Positions 1 through 7,642 of a stretch of DNA of 33,946 nucleotides are shown one piece after another (the stretch's first letter is position 1; every line of letters begins with the position of its first letter). Location of the stretch: contig JANYDG010000034.1 in assembly GCA_025359885.1 (NCBI GenBank), forward strand, positions 1 through 33,946, read 5' to 3'. Origin of the DNA: Acidobacteriota bacterium. Its GTDB lineage: Bacteria > Acidobacteriota > Terriglobia > Terriglobales > Acidobacteriaceae. The notes beneath the pieces are model-generated. The model had not been told where the DNA came from. It did no database searches and worked only from the letters and a program-made list of their open reading frames with translations. The translations under genes and the position numbers were made by a program.

Positions 1-67
1 TAACGCCAGCTTCTCCCTGCTTCAATATCCCGATGATCTGCTCTTCACTAAACCGACTCTTCTTCAT
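1..67 (-). CDS. IS3-family transposase OrfA, N-terminal fragment
   Basis: The first 22 codons of a transposase OrfA, starting at ATG 67-65 and running off the left edge. The peptide begins MKKSRFSEEQIIGILKQGEA, which is nearly the canonical start of IS3/IS407-group OrfA, the helix-turn-helix DNA-binding subunit joined to the DDE integrase OrfB by programmed frameshifting. A purine-rich GGAG-like ribosome site precedes it. Whether the rest is intact cannot be seen here. Confidence 0.85.
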   Translation of the reverse strand, partial: MKKSRFSEEQIIGILKQGEAGV

Positions 68-140
68 CGCCTTCCGTCCTCTCCTTCACAGTACGAGAGA
101 ACTCCAGATTAAACTGGTAGAGTTTTCCGGGGGCAGGTCA
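1..140 (-). mobile_element. IS3-family insertion sequence, left end only
   Basis: The terminal 140 bases of an insertion sequence that continues off the left edge. Read on the minus strand, the element begins at position 140 with TGACCTGCCCCC, a TG-starting terminal inverted repeat of the kind seen in IS3-family elements of the IS407 type. About 70 bases inside it starts an OrfA reading frame whose N-terminus is typical of that family. The other end and any target-site duplication lie outside the window. The tip sits only 15 bases from the stop codon of the vsr gene, so this copy, or a partner further left, could have carried the adjacent restriction cassette. Confidence 0.85.
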
Positions 141-155
141 CCGCCATAGGTGAGA

Positions 156-578
156 TCAGCTTAACGTATCTAAACCGATGAGACCGGCCAACGTCAGCTT
201 CAGCGCCTCCATATCTCTCGTCTGACACTCCCACACCCGCAAAACCCGCCAACCCAGCGCCTCAAGGGCTTCGGTCTTTCGTACATCCCTCTCTACGTTT
301 CCTCTCCGCTTGTCGGCCCAGAACTCAGCCCGTGTCTTTGGAACCACAATGCCCCACCTACAGTCGTGACAATGCCAGAAACATCCGTGAACGAAAATCA
401 CTGTGCGATATTTCGTCAGGACAATATCAGGCTTTCCGGGTAAATCCTTGCGATGCAGCCTGAACCTGTACCCCATTGAATGCAGTATTGAACGGACACG
501 CACTTCGGGCTTCGTGTTGCTGCCCTTTATAGCGGCCATATTCCGACTGCGCTGCTCGGTTGTGTGAACGTCTGTCAC
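156..578 (-). CDS. vsr: very short patch repair endonuclease (Vsr)
   Basis: A 140-residue homologue of Vsr, which nicks 5' of the T in T:G mismatches produced when 5-methylcytosine deaminates within Dcm-type sites, starting very-short-patch repair. The catalytic and zinc-binding residues fall at almost the same positions as in the E. coli enzyme: Asp51 in LPGKPDIV, His69, His71 and Cys73 in FWHCHDC, and Cys118 in WECQT. The conserved K-R-x-x-N-x-x-RD segment follows at 90-98. Length is normal. The start is GTG 578-576, overlapping the stop of the restriction gene by four bases (GTGA), so it is probably translationally coupled. It is the last gene of the methylase-restriction-vsr operon, and its presence fits a partner methyltransferase that makes m5C. 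Confidence 0.95.
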   Translation of the reverse strand: MTDVHTTEQRSRNMAAIKGSNTKPEVRVRSILHSMGYRFRLHRKDLPGKPDIVLTKYRTVIFVHGCFWHCHDCRWGIVVPKTRAEFWADKRRGNVERDVRKTEALEALGWRVLRVWECQTRDMEALKLTLAGLIGLDTLS

Positions 579-1750
579 GTTGTCTTCTGTCTGACTTCCT
601 CAATAAAGGCCTCGACTGTCAACGGCTTCACCGGACAATCATCGGGATAGTATTTGTGCAATGGTTCAGGAACGACGAGAGATACCTTAGCCGCATCCAT
701 CTGCGCAAGCTGCTTTTCCGTTATGCCCTGTTGTAGGGTCAGTAAATGCTTTCTCTCAATACGAGGGCCCTCCTGCGTCACCTGCCTCCATCTGTCTTTG
801 CAGGTTGTCTTGAGGCCGACTACGAAAATGCGGTTCACAGGATAGGCAAGATCGAGATAGGCCTCTACACTCGGGATGATGATGTCAGGCGTTCCATCGG
901 GGCCAAGGTTTGGACGCATCTTGTGCGGTATGTTCGCAGCCTGAAGCAACGTCTCAACATGGTTCTCAAGCGAGCGTCCCGCACGAGACTTACGGCGATT
1001 CATAATGCTCGAAGCGACTTTGAGAAAGTCGTCAATATTGCGAAACAGCTTACCGGCGATATCGTTTCCACATACCTGGCGCTCGACCGCCTGGAATATC
1101 TCGTATTCCACCGAATAGGCCTTCACGAGAGACTTGTCCGGGTTCAGCAGCGAAAATCTCTTGAGACAACCAGCGAGAATCTCGCGAGTCATACCCGAAA
1201 ATACAACGTTGTCCGGAAAGTGATCGAGTTCGGCAGCAAATAGCCTTATCCGGCGTTCGACACACGCGTCCTCGTTCTCTTCCTGTTGAGGGGCCCCGTC
1301 CTTGAAGACACCCCACTCTCCGATGGCTTCGACACCGAGAGTCGTCTGGATGTCTTCAATATCCTCGTCGAGATCAAGAACGTAGGCGAGGGCTTCGTTC
1401 GGCGACGTCGAAATCAGAACAAGAAGATCGCCAACCACTCCCTCGTTCAGGTATGGGAAATCTTTCCCAAAACGGGTCAACCTGTATTCCGACCTAGTTC
1501 CTTTGCCATACCATGTGACAACTGACTCAGTGATACGGCCGTCCTGCCATGTCACATGCACATCGTGCTTGCTATTGAAACCCTTTTCAGGTGGATGTGG
1601 GGTGAACAGCCCGTGGATGATCTTCGGCAGATAGAATCCGCACTCATGACTGCCAGTCAATCCAACATTATTACGAGAGATGAATTTGAGAAGTGCATTA
1701 CCTTGCGCCAGCGCATCCTCAATCGCTCGCTCGCAATATGGACTGCTCAA
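575..1750 (-). CDS. EcoRII-like type II restriction endonuclease
   Basis: A 391-residue protein resembling EcoRII. The N-terminal part (about 1-150) contains a segment with VTWYGKGTRSEYRLTRFG, like the EcoRII effector DNA-binding domain. The C-terminal catalytic domain (about 255-370) has the PD-(D/E)xK nuclease elements Glu262 (GRSLENHVE), Asp289 (GTPDI) and Lys314 in GLKTTCKDRWRQV, followed by KHLLTLQQGI; the TTCKDRWRQ block is highly characteristic of EcoRII. EcoRII is a type IIE enzyme cutting before CCWGG and stimulated by a second site; the same specificity is inferred here from the partner methylase. The best start is TTG 1750-1748, 21 bases after the methylase stop. The downstream vsr gene overlaps its stop. 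The frame is intact, so activity is plausible. Confidence 0.9.
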   Translation of the reverse strand: MSSPYCERAIEDALAQGNALLKFISRNNVGLTGSHECGFYLPKIIHGLFTPHPPEKGFNSKHDVHVTWQDGRITESVVTWYGKGTRSEYRLTRFGKDFPYLNEGVVGDLLVLISTSPNEALAYVLDLDEDIEDIQTTLGVEAIGEWGVFKDGAPQQEENEDACVERRIRLFAAELDHFPDNVVFSGMTREILAGCLKRFSLLNPDKSLVKAYSVEYEIFQAVERQVCGNDIAGKLFRNIDDFLKVASSIMNRRKSRAGRSLENHVETLLQAANIPHKMRPNLGPDGTPDIIIPSVEAYLDLAYPVNRIFVVGLKTTCKDRWRQVTQEGPRIERKHLLTLQQGITEKQLAQMDAAKVSLVVPEPLHKYYPDDCPVKPLTVEAFIEEVRQKTT

Positions 1751-1771
1751 AGCGCCTCCAGTGGCCGTGCA

Positions 1772-2971
1772 TTATTTCTCGGTTCCGGTCTTTTTTAGAA
1801 GACAGCCGTTCTCCATCAGTTTGGCGGCCAGAACTTTGGAAATCTCTCGTCCCACAGCCTCCACAACGGGAGGGCACACGGCGTTGCCGAATTGACGATA
1901 AGCCTGGGTATCAGAAACAACGATGTTCTGATGGCGCTCGTCAACAAACCCCATAAGCTTCGCACATTCGCGTGGTGTAAGGCGACGCGGTGGCCTATTC
2001 GGTCCCTGCGGTATCAGGATTTCGGAACCATCTTTGTAATAGCGTGCGCTTAGTGTGCGGGACACACCTTCGACGTCAACGAGACCGAAACCAAAGCCGT
2101 TTCCCTTAAGTCTGTGGCCTTCGGCATATTTCTGTAGGTACGACCAAAGATGCGGAGTCAGCGTGTATTTAGGATCTGGGTTCTCTTCGAGAATATCCGC
2201 CAGTCGCGGGCGTGGTCCCTCTGGCCGCTCAGGAAATACGAAATTCGGTTTCTGACGGAAAGCTACTTTCTTATCGAAGCAGACGATATATACCCTCTCC
2301 CTGTGCTGCGGCACCCATCCTGCGGCGTCAATTACCTGCGGGAATATCCAGTAGTCCAGATCATCCAGCGTTTTCTCAATGACCTCCCATGTTCGACCCT
2401 TGTCGTGAGATTTAAGATTCTTCACGTTTTCGAGAAACAGAACTGGCGGGCGCTTGGCTGCGATTATCGTTGCGAGCTGGAAGAAAAGATTGCCCTGGGT
2501 CGCACATTCAAAGCCGTGGGCCATCCCAAGGCTCTGACGTTTTGACACACCCGCTATGGAGAAGGGCTGACAAGGGAATCCTGCAGCAAGAATGTCATGA
2601 CGCGGTATGTCTTTCAGCTTAACGTCCTTAATGTCCCCAACCGGTTTCTCTCCGTACCACGCCTTATAAGTCTTCTGGGAATGCTCATCCCATTCGCATG
2701 AGAAAACACAATTGCCGTTCAGTTTGCTGAGGGCGCTTCTGAAACCACCAATACCAGCAAACAGGTCAATAAAGCTGAAGGGGGGTAGAAAGGTATCCGC
2801 GGGAGGGTTTGTAGGGAACTGCAGCGGCAGCGTAACATTCTTTTTGCCACAAGCCCTGACAAGGGCGTCGAGAATGACTTCATTCTGGGACAGACGGCGT
2901 TCAGTCTTCTCCGAGGCGATCCAGCCGACAATATCATCTGGTACATCACGAACGAGCAGCTGTTTCGGCAC
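1772..2971 (-). CDS. Dcm/M.EcoRII-like DNA (cytosine-5-)-methyltransferase with an N-terminal ribbon-helix-helix-like domain
   Basis: A 399-residue C5-cytosine methyltransferase. Motif I is FIDLFAGIGGF (67-77), motif IV has the catalytic Cys134 in GFPCQPFS, motif VI is ENVKNL (181-186), motif VIII is QHRERVYIV (222-230), and motif X is near QAYRQFGNAVCPP (356-368). The stretches GVSKRQSLGMAHGFECATQG and, in the target-recognition region, KGNGFGFG...VSRTLSARYYKDG follow E. coli Dcm closely, so CCWGG recognition with methylation of the inner C is likely (inference). Residues 1-42, before the methylase fold, resemble an Arc/FitA-type ribbon-helix-helix domain (QLLVRDVPDD ... RRLSQNEVILDALVRA), suggesting the protein represses its own promoter. 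The start is GTG 2971-2969, preceded by AGAGGTG. It is the first gene of the operon. Confidence 0.95.
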   Translation of the reverse strand: MPKQLLVRDVPDDIVGWIASEKTERRLSQNEVILDALVRACGKKNVTLPLQFPTNPPADTFLPPFSFIDLFAGIGGFRSALSKLNGNCVFSCEWDEHSQKTYKAWYGEKPVGDIKDVKLKDIPRHDILAAGFPCQPFSIAGVSKRQSLGMAHGFECATQGNLFFQLATIIAAKRPPVLFLENVKNLKSHDKGRTWEVIEKTLDDLDYWIFPQVIDAAGWVPQHRERVYIVCFDKKVAFRQKPNFVFPERPEGPRPRLADILEENPDPKYTLTPHLWSYLQKYAEGHRLKGNGFGFGLVDVEGVSRTLSARYYKDGSEILIPQGPNRPPRRLTPRECAKLMGFVDERHQNIVVSDTQAYRQFGNAVCPPVVEAVGREISKVLAAKLMENGCLLKKTGTEK

Positions 2972-2991
2972 ACTTCACCTCTGGGGCAACT

Positions 2992-3030
2992 TGATATCAG
3001 ACGATATCACTTATTCCCAGGGACTGTCGA
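2992..3030 (-). promoter_or_regulatory. candidate promoter and operator of the restriction-modification operon
   Basis: Reading the minus strand towards the methylase start, a -35-like TCGACA (3030-3025) is followed after 18 bases by a -10-like TATCGT (3006-3001). A perfect inverted repeat, TGATATC-AGAC-GATATCA (2992-3009), overlaps the -10 box and ends 20 bases before the GTG start. The spacer contains CCAGG (3017-3021), the expected target of the encoded methylase. A protein bound at the repeat would block RNA polymerase. The elements are read by eye; the promoter match is moderate, the palindrome is exact. Confidence 0.55.
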
Positions 3031-3179
3031 CTATTTTCTTCTTTTATTCGCCTCGCCGATTCCCATTAGTATCCCAGACACGCCCGTTATAGGACACCCT
3101 CCCCACCAGACCATTTCGGCAATCGTGAATGTCGCCACATCCTTCCTCCATATCCGAAGCGCCGAAACCATGCTTGTCC

Positions 3180-4079
3180 CGATACGCGCAGAACAGCTTC
3201 GATGACTGGAACATTGCGCACCTGGCGCATGTGCTCAAAAAGCCGGAGGACGAGGCGCTTTTTCTTCATCGCGCGGCGAACTACAAGAATCTCTTTCGTT
3301 CGGATAAAGGGCTGATGTGGCCCAGGGATTCAGAGGGAAAGTGGATTGAGCCGCTTGATCCCAAGTTCGACGGCCGCTTGGGGGGCCGGGACTACTACGA
3401 CGAGAACAACGGTTATACCTACACCTGGGACGTGATGCATGACGTGGATGGCCTGACCGCGTTGATGGGTGGCCGTTCCAAAGCCGAGGCCAATCTCGAC
3501 CAGCTTTTCCGTGAGCCGCTGGGCCGCTCGAAGTATGAGTTTCAGGGGAAGTTTCCGGATTCAACGTCGATGGCGGGGCAGTTTTCGATGGGGAATGAAC
3601 CGAGCCTGGCTATCCCTTATATTTACAACCGGCTGGGCGCGCCGTGGAAGACGCAGAAGCGTATTCGCATGCTGCTGGAGTCGTTCTTTACAGACACGGT
3701 GCAGGGGATTCCGGGCGACGAAGACGGCGGCGGCCTGAGCGCGTTTGTGGTGTTTTCGATGCTTGGCTTCTATCCGGCGACGGTGGGGGTGCCGACCTAC
3801 GATGTGGGCAGCCCTATCTTCTCAAAGGCAACGATTCACCTCAAAAACGGCAAGGACCTGGTGATTGTGGCGGAGTATGCATCGCATGAAAACAAGTATG
3901 TGCAGAGCATTCGGCTGAATGGGAAGCCTCTCGACCGGGTCTGGTTTCGGCATGTGGATATTGCCGGTGGGGGCACTCTGGAATTGACGATGGGTGACAC
4001 GCCGAATACCTCGCTGGGATCGCAACCTGCAACATTTCCGCCGGCCGCGCTGCAGTTGCGCCCGGAGGATTTGGAGTAG
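3180..4079 (+). pseudogene. GH92 alpha-mannosidase, C-terminal remnant interrupted by the island
   Basis: About 300 codons matching the C-terminal part of glycoside hydrolase family 92 enzymes (calcium-dependent exo-alpha-mannosidases, usually over 700 residues). Family-like stretches occur in order: NSFDDWNIAHLAHVL, NYKNLF...GLMWPRD, YTWDVMHDVDGL...MGG, GNEPSLAIPYIYN...PWKTQ, GIPGDEDGGGLSAF, LGFYPATVGVPTYDVGSP and the terminal beta-sandwich with LNGKPLD. Everything N-terminal, including the signal peptide and the first half of the catalytic fold, is missing. An in-frame ATG at 3129 would add 17 residues that do not look like GH92, so homology begins near 3180, which marks the right boundary of the inserted DNA. 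It is unlikely to make an active enzyme. The missing part may lie beyond the left edge. Confidence 0.8.
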
Positions 4080-4111
4080 GACGGTCGCCGTCGTGACGAG
4101 TCAAAGATGCT

Positions 4112-5836
4112 TCAGAGGCCGCGGGATTTCATTTCTGCTGCGATTTCGCGGCCGATTCCGCCGAAGTCGCCCATCAGTTCATGGGCGCGGTCGAGGGCTG
4201 CCTGGACGTTGGGCAGGACGTTTTCTTCGCCGATGTGCTTGAGGAAGTCTGATCCGGCGATGATGCGCGACGGTTGATCGCGGGCTCCGCAGAGCAGCAT
4301 GGTTCTGCCGGCCTTGCGCAGCCGGTCAGAGAATTGTTCGAGGGCGTGGATGCCGGTAGCGTCGAGGGCGGTCATATTGCGCAGGCGCAGAATGACTACA
4401 TCCCCGAGTTGGCCCATGTCTTTGGTAGCTTCGGCGAGTTTTTCTGTCGTTCCAAAGAGGAACGGGCCGTGGATGCGGAGGATGGTGACGTTTGCAGGGA
4501 TTTCCTTGTCTTGCAGAACGTGTGCCAGACCATCTTCAAGGTACTCGGGCGTGACGGCGGCGACGGTGGTTGTTTCGCCGATGCGATAGATGTAGAGGAG
4601 CGCGGCGAGGGCCATGCCAACGCCGACGGCGACGGTGAGGTCGGCCATGACGGTGAGGGCAAAGGTGGCGAACCAGACAGCGATATCCGCCTTTGAGAGG
4701 CGGAGGATGGTGCCGATTTCGCGCCATTCGCCCATGTTGTAGGCGACGACAAAGAGCACGGCGGCGAGCGTGGCCAGCGGTACAAAGCGGGCCAGCGGGG
4801 CAGCGACGAGCAAAATGGCCAACAGCGTAACAGCGTGGACCATGCCGGAAACCGGTGTGAGTGCTCCGGAGCGGATGTTGGTGGCGGTGCGGGCGATGGC
4901 GCCCGTAGCAGGGATGCCGCCGAAGAGGGGGGAGACGATATTGGCAACGCCCTGTGCGGCCAGCTCCAGGTTGGAGTTGTGGTGGTCGTTGCTCATGCCA
5001 TCGGCAACGACTGCGGAGAGGAGGCTTTCGACGGCCGCGAGCAGGGCTACGGTGAAGGCTGAGGGGAGCAGGGGCAGGATGTGTTCAGCATGGAAATCGG
5101 GGAATGCAAAGGGAGGAAAGCCCTGAGGAATGCCGCCGAACTTGCTGCCGATCGTCTCAACCGGCAGGTGAAAGAGGGCGACGACGAGGGTGGAAAGCAG
5201 GAGCGCGATAATGGACCCTGGAATCCGCTTTGTGAGGCGAGGCCATAGAAGGATGGTGGCGAGAGAGGCTGCCGCCACGGCGAGAGTCTCCCAATGCACG
5301 GTAGCGATGTATTGGAGCAGCAGCTTGATGCGGAGTACAAATTCGCTTGGAACGGCGGGGGTGACGAGGCCGAGGAAGTCTTTGATCTGGGTCGAGGCGA
5401 TCAACAGGGCGATGCCGTTGGTAAAGCCGATGGTGACGGGACGGGGAATGTATTTGACGGCTGAGCCGAGGCCGGTGAGGCCCATGACCAGCAAGAGGAC
5501 TCCCGCCATCATGCCGACCAGGGCTAGACCGGGGAGTCCAAATTTAGCGACAATGCCGGCGACGATGACGACGAAGGCGCCGGTGGGCCCTCCGATCTGG
5601 GTGCGGGAGCCGCCGAGGGCGGAGATGAGAAATCCGGCGACGACGGCGGTGTAGATGCCCGCCTGGGGAGTCACTCCAGAGGCGATGCCAAAGGCCATGG
5701 CGAGGGGCAGGGCAACGAGGCCGACGGTGAGGCCGGCGACCAGATCCTGAGTGAACTTGCGGAGGGTGTAGCCGCGCATACATTCAACGGAGCGGGGAAG
5801 GAACTGGCGCAGGGAAGTGGATGTGGCCTGGCTCAT
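4112..5836 (-). CDS. SulP-family anion transporter with C-terminal STAS domain
   Basis: A 574-residue inner-membrane transporter of the SulP (SLC26) family, which moves sulfate, bicarbonate or other anions, usually by symport or exchange. The hydrophobic core (about 25-425) holds family-like sequence such as LVAGLTVGLVALPLAMAFG and the GGPTGAF motif. A cytoplasmic STAS domain occupies about 450-555 and keeps the ALDATG loop (around 490-496) where anti-sigma-antagonist relatives carry a phosphorylatable residue. Length is normal. The ATG start overlaps the stop of the upstream ArsR-type gene by four bases (ATGA), so both are made from one message and the transporter is the likely target of that regulator. 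The substrate cannot be read from sequence; sulfate and bicarbonate are both reasonable. It converges with the GH92 remnant across about 30 bases. Confidence 0.92.
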   Translation of the reverse strand: MSQATSTSLRQFLPRSVECMRGYTLRKFTQDLVAGLTVGLVALPLAMAFGIASGVTPQAGIYTAVVAGFLISALGGSRTQIGGPTGAFVVIVAGIVAKFGLPGLALVGMMAGVLLLVMGLTGLGSAVKYIPRPVTIGFTNGIALLIASTQIKDFLGLVTPAVPSEFVLRIKLLLQYIATVHWETLAVAAASLATILLWPRLTKRIPGSIIALLLSTLVVALFHLPVETIGSKFGGIPQGFPPFAFPDFHAEHILPLLPSAFTVALLAAVESLLSAVVADGMSNDHHNSNLELAAQGVANIVSPLFGGIPATGAIARTATNIRSGALTPVSGMVHAVTLLAILLVAAPLARFVPLATLAAVLFVVAYNMGEWREIGTILRLSKADIAVWFATFALTVMADLTVAVGVGMALAALLYIYRIGETTTVAAVTPEYLEDGLAHVLQDKEIPANVTILRIHGPFLFGTTEKLAEATKDMGQLGDVVILRLRNMTALDATGIHALEQFSDRLRKAGRTMLLCGARDQPSRIIAGSDFLKHIGEENVLPNVQAALDRAHELMGDFGGIGREIAAEMKSRGL

Positions 5837-6174
5837 CGAAGGGCCTCCTGGGTTTTGTCCAGTTCATCGAGCATGCCAAGTGACTCCTTGAGGTGGGCGT
5901 GAAAATAGATCCGCATAAGATCAAGAACGTCAATCAGAACGCGGTCGCGCACGGAGTAGAAGACCTGGTTGCCGACCTTGCGATGGGCGACCAGTTGCTT
6001 GGCGCGGAGGACGGCGAGGTGCTGGGAAACGTTGGCCTGCTCCATGCCGAGCTTTTCGATGAGGGCTCCGGCTGAGAGGTCGCCATCGCGGAGCAATTCC
6101 AGAATTGCGATGCGCGTGGGATGGGCGAGGGCTTGAAAGATATCGGCTTTGAAACGGCGGAGTGCATCCTGCAT
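5833..6174 (-). CDS. ArsR/SmtB-family transcriptional regulator
   Basis: A 113-residue winged helix-turn-helix regulator of the ArsR family, which binds DNA as a dimer and is usually released by metal ions or a redox/sulfur signal. FQALAHPTRIAILELLRDG (about 14-32) is the typical entry to the fold, and the recognition helix lies in MEQANVSQHLAVLRAKQLV (about 44-62) with the wing after it. There is no Cys-x-Cys metal site in the recognition helix region and no cysteine pair like that of BigR/SqrR, so the inducer is unknown. The histidines near the C-terminus (YFHAHLKE) do not reproduce the full SmtB alpha-5 site. It is first in a two-gene operon with the SulP transporter, overlapping it by four bases. 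Confidence 0.9.
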   Translation of the reverse strand: MQDALRRFKADIFQALAHPTRIAILELLRDGDLSAGALIEKLGMEQANVSQHLAVLRAKQLVAHRKVGNQVFYSVRDRVLIDVLDLMRIYFHAHLKESLGMLDELDKTQEALR

Positions 6175-6190
6175 GGCTCTATATTACTCC

Positions 6191-6202
6191 ATTCGAATAT
6201 TC
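6191..6202. promoter_or_regulatory. candidate ArsR-type operator
   Basis: ATTCGAATATTC contains two overlapping perfect 8-base palindromes, ATTCGAAT (6191-6198) and GAATATTC (6195-6202), in an AT-rich patch 17-28 bases upstream of the ArsR-type start. AT-rich palindromes in this place are common operators for the family and support autoregulation of the ArsR-SulP operon. No confident -10/-35 pair was found. The rest of the 6175-6438 divergent region shows nothing else convincing. Confidence 0.45.
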
Positions 6203-6438
6203 CTATGTATTTTAGTCGGATTTGATGGCTGCAGATATTGAGAGAAGGCATGGTATTCCCAACGTCGAAGTGCATCTAACCTTGTGGGATAAGGCAGCTG
6301 CGGGAACGCAGGATCGTGTGACCGTGGCTTGACCTGAGTGTTCCATGCTCACTAGGCTGAGTCAGGTTCTTCGCTTTGGTAAGGATGACAAGCACGAGCG
6401 GGCCTGGTGGGTTGGACTGGTTTTAGTTGGAGGCTGAC

Positions 6439-7407
6439 GTGGCGGGCATATTTTCCAGACGATTTCGTAACGCGCATTCTCATGCACCTCATTCTGTGAT
6501 GGGAGTTGTGCGCTGGAAGCTGAGGCTAGCCGAACGCGAGGGTGCGCGGCCGCCAGTGCGGATGCGTCGGTGGGAGCGGGAGCGGGTGAAGGTGCCAGCA
6601 CTTGAACCGGAGGTGCAGGTTTCGCCCGAGGTGGACCAGCTTCGGCTGACGTGGATTGGCCACTCGACGTTTTTAATTCAACACCAGGGTCGGAATATTC
6701 TGACCGACCCAATTTTTGGGAATTGCCAGCCGTTGCCGTACGGACGGTTTCGCCGGATTTCACCGCCGGGACTGGCGCTTCGGAACCTGCCGCCGATTCA
6801 CGATGTGCTGATCAGCCACTCTCACTATGACCATCTGGACTGGCCGACGGTGCGTGCCTTGGGCAAGGAGGTTCGCTACTGGGTGCCGCAGGGGTTGGGG
6901 GCATGGTTTCGCAAGCGGGGACTGAAGAATTACCGGGAGCTGAAATGGTGGGATTCGGATGCGTTGTCAGAGGATTTGGAGCTGATCAGTGTTCCGGCGC
7001 AGCATGGGTCGGCGCGTTCGCTGCTGGACCGGAACCGGACGCACTGGTGTGGCTGGGTGCTGAAGAGTGAGGCGCGGTCGCTGTATTTTGTAGGAGATTC
7101 GGGATATTCGCCGATTTTCAAGGAAATTGGAGATCGGCTGGGGGGATTTGATCTCTCGATGATTCCGATTGGGGCCTATGAACCGCGCTGGCTGATGGGG
7201 CCCGTGCATATGAACCCTGAGGAAGCTGTGAAGGTGCACCGCGATGTTGGCTCGCGGATGTCGGTTGCCTGCCACTGGGGAACGTTTCGGATGGCGGATG
7301 AGCCATGGCATGAGCCACCCGAGTTGTTGAAGAAGGAGCTTGCGGCCCAGGGAGTTGATCCCGGGGCGTTCCGGGCGCTGGCCATTGGCGAAAGCGTTGA
7401 GGTATAA
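6439..7407 (+). CDS. metallo-beta-lactamase-fold hydrolase, UlaG/NAPE-PLD-like
   Basis: A 322-residue metal-dependent hydrolase. The metal-binding signature HSHYDHLD lies near residues 127-134, preceded by LTWIGHSTFLIQ and LTDPIF, the usual opening of the UlaG-like and NAPE-phospholipase-D-like branch. Further metal-site candidates are PAQHGSAR, VGDSGY and CHWGTF in the right order. The arrangement resembles predicted N-acyl-phosphatidylethanolamine phospholipase D homologues, but the substrate is unknown. GTG 6439 is preferred because GGAGG lies 5 bases ahead of it; an in-frame TTG at 6427 would put that ribosome site inside the gene. It stands alone, divergent from the ArsR-SulP operon, with 235 bases before the next gene. 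Confidence 0.85.
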   Translation: MAGIFSRRFRNAHSHAPHSVMGVVRWKLRLAEREGARPPVRMRRWERERVKVPALEPEVQVSPEVDQLRLTWIGHSTFLIQHQGRNILTDPIFGNCQPLPYGRFRRISPPGLALRNLPPIHDVLISHSHYDHLDWPTVRALGKEVRYWVPQGLGAWFRKRGLKNYRELKWWDSDALSEDLELISVPAQHGSARSLLDRNRTHWCGWVLKSEARSLYFVGDSGYSPIFKEIGDRLGGFDLSMIPIGAYEPRWLMGPVHMNPEEAVKVHRDVGSRMSVACHWGTFRMADEPWHEPPELLKKELAAQGVDPGAFRALAIGESVEV

Positions 7408-7573
7408 CGCGGGCTGGCATGTGGATTCGGTGACGGGCGGACGGGGATGAAAGCGTGCGTCGAGCCGATTAAGGGAGTGAGTGTGCTTCCAAAAGGCGGT
7501 ACAGGCGCGTCTTAACGGGGTACACGCAATTTTCCAGGCGATCAATTTGGCGTGGGCTGGCTGGTGTGAGCGA

Positions 7574-7588
7574 GCCGGTGTCTCCGGC
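7574..7588 (+). terminator. weak terminator-like hairpin
   Basis: GCCGG-TGTCT-CCGGC followed by CTTTCC lies in the gap between the hydrolase and the prenyl synthase operon. The stem is short and the T-run poor, so this is only a weak candidate. Nothing else was recognised in 7408-7642 apart from the GAGG ribosome site of the next gene at 7631-7634. Confidence 0.25.
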
Positions 7589-7642
7589 CTTTCCCTGTTA
7601 CGGGCGGGTCGGGTCAGATTGCCCGTAAATGAGGCTTAAACA

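Noticed and set aside
3129..3179. Start of the GH92 remnant as a real N-terminus
   Set aside because: The 17 residues before the homology have no signal peptide or GH92 character and lie in the inserted DNA.
1..3180. Avoidance of CCWGG within the restriction island
   Set aside because: Several CCTGG or CCAGG sites are visible by eye in the island, so avoidance is not supported without a proper count.
5893..5960. SmtB-like alpha-5 metal site in the ArsR-type regulator
   Set aside because: The HLKE ending resembles half the site, but the upstream Asp-x-His positions are occupied by Ile and Val.
6340..6416. Imperfect ACCTGA...TCAGGT inverted repeat near the hydrolase gene
   Set aside because: Only six bases per arm and no link to a promoter or gene end.
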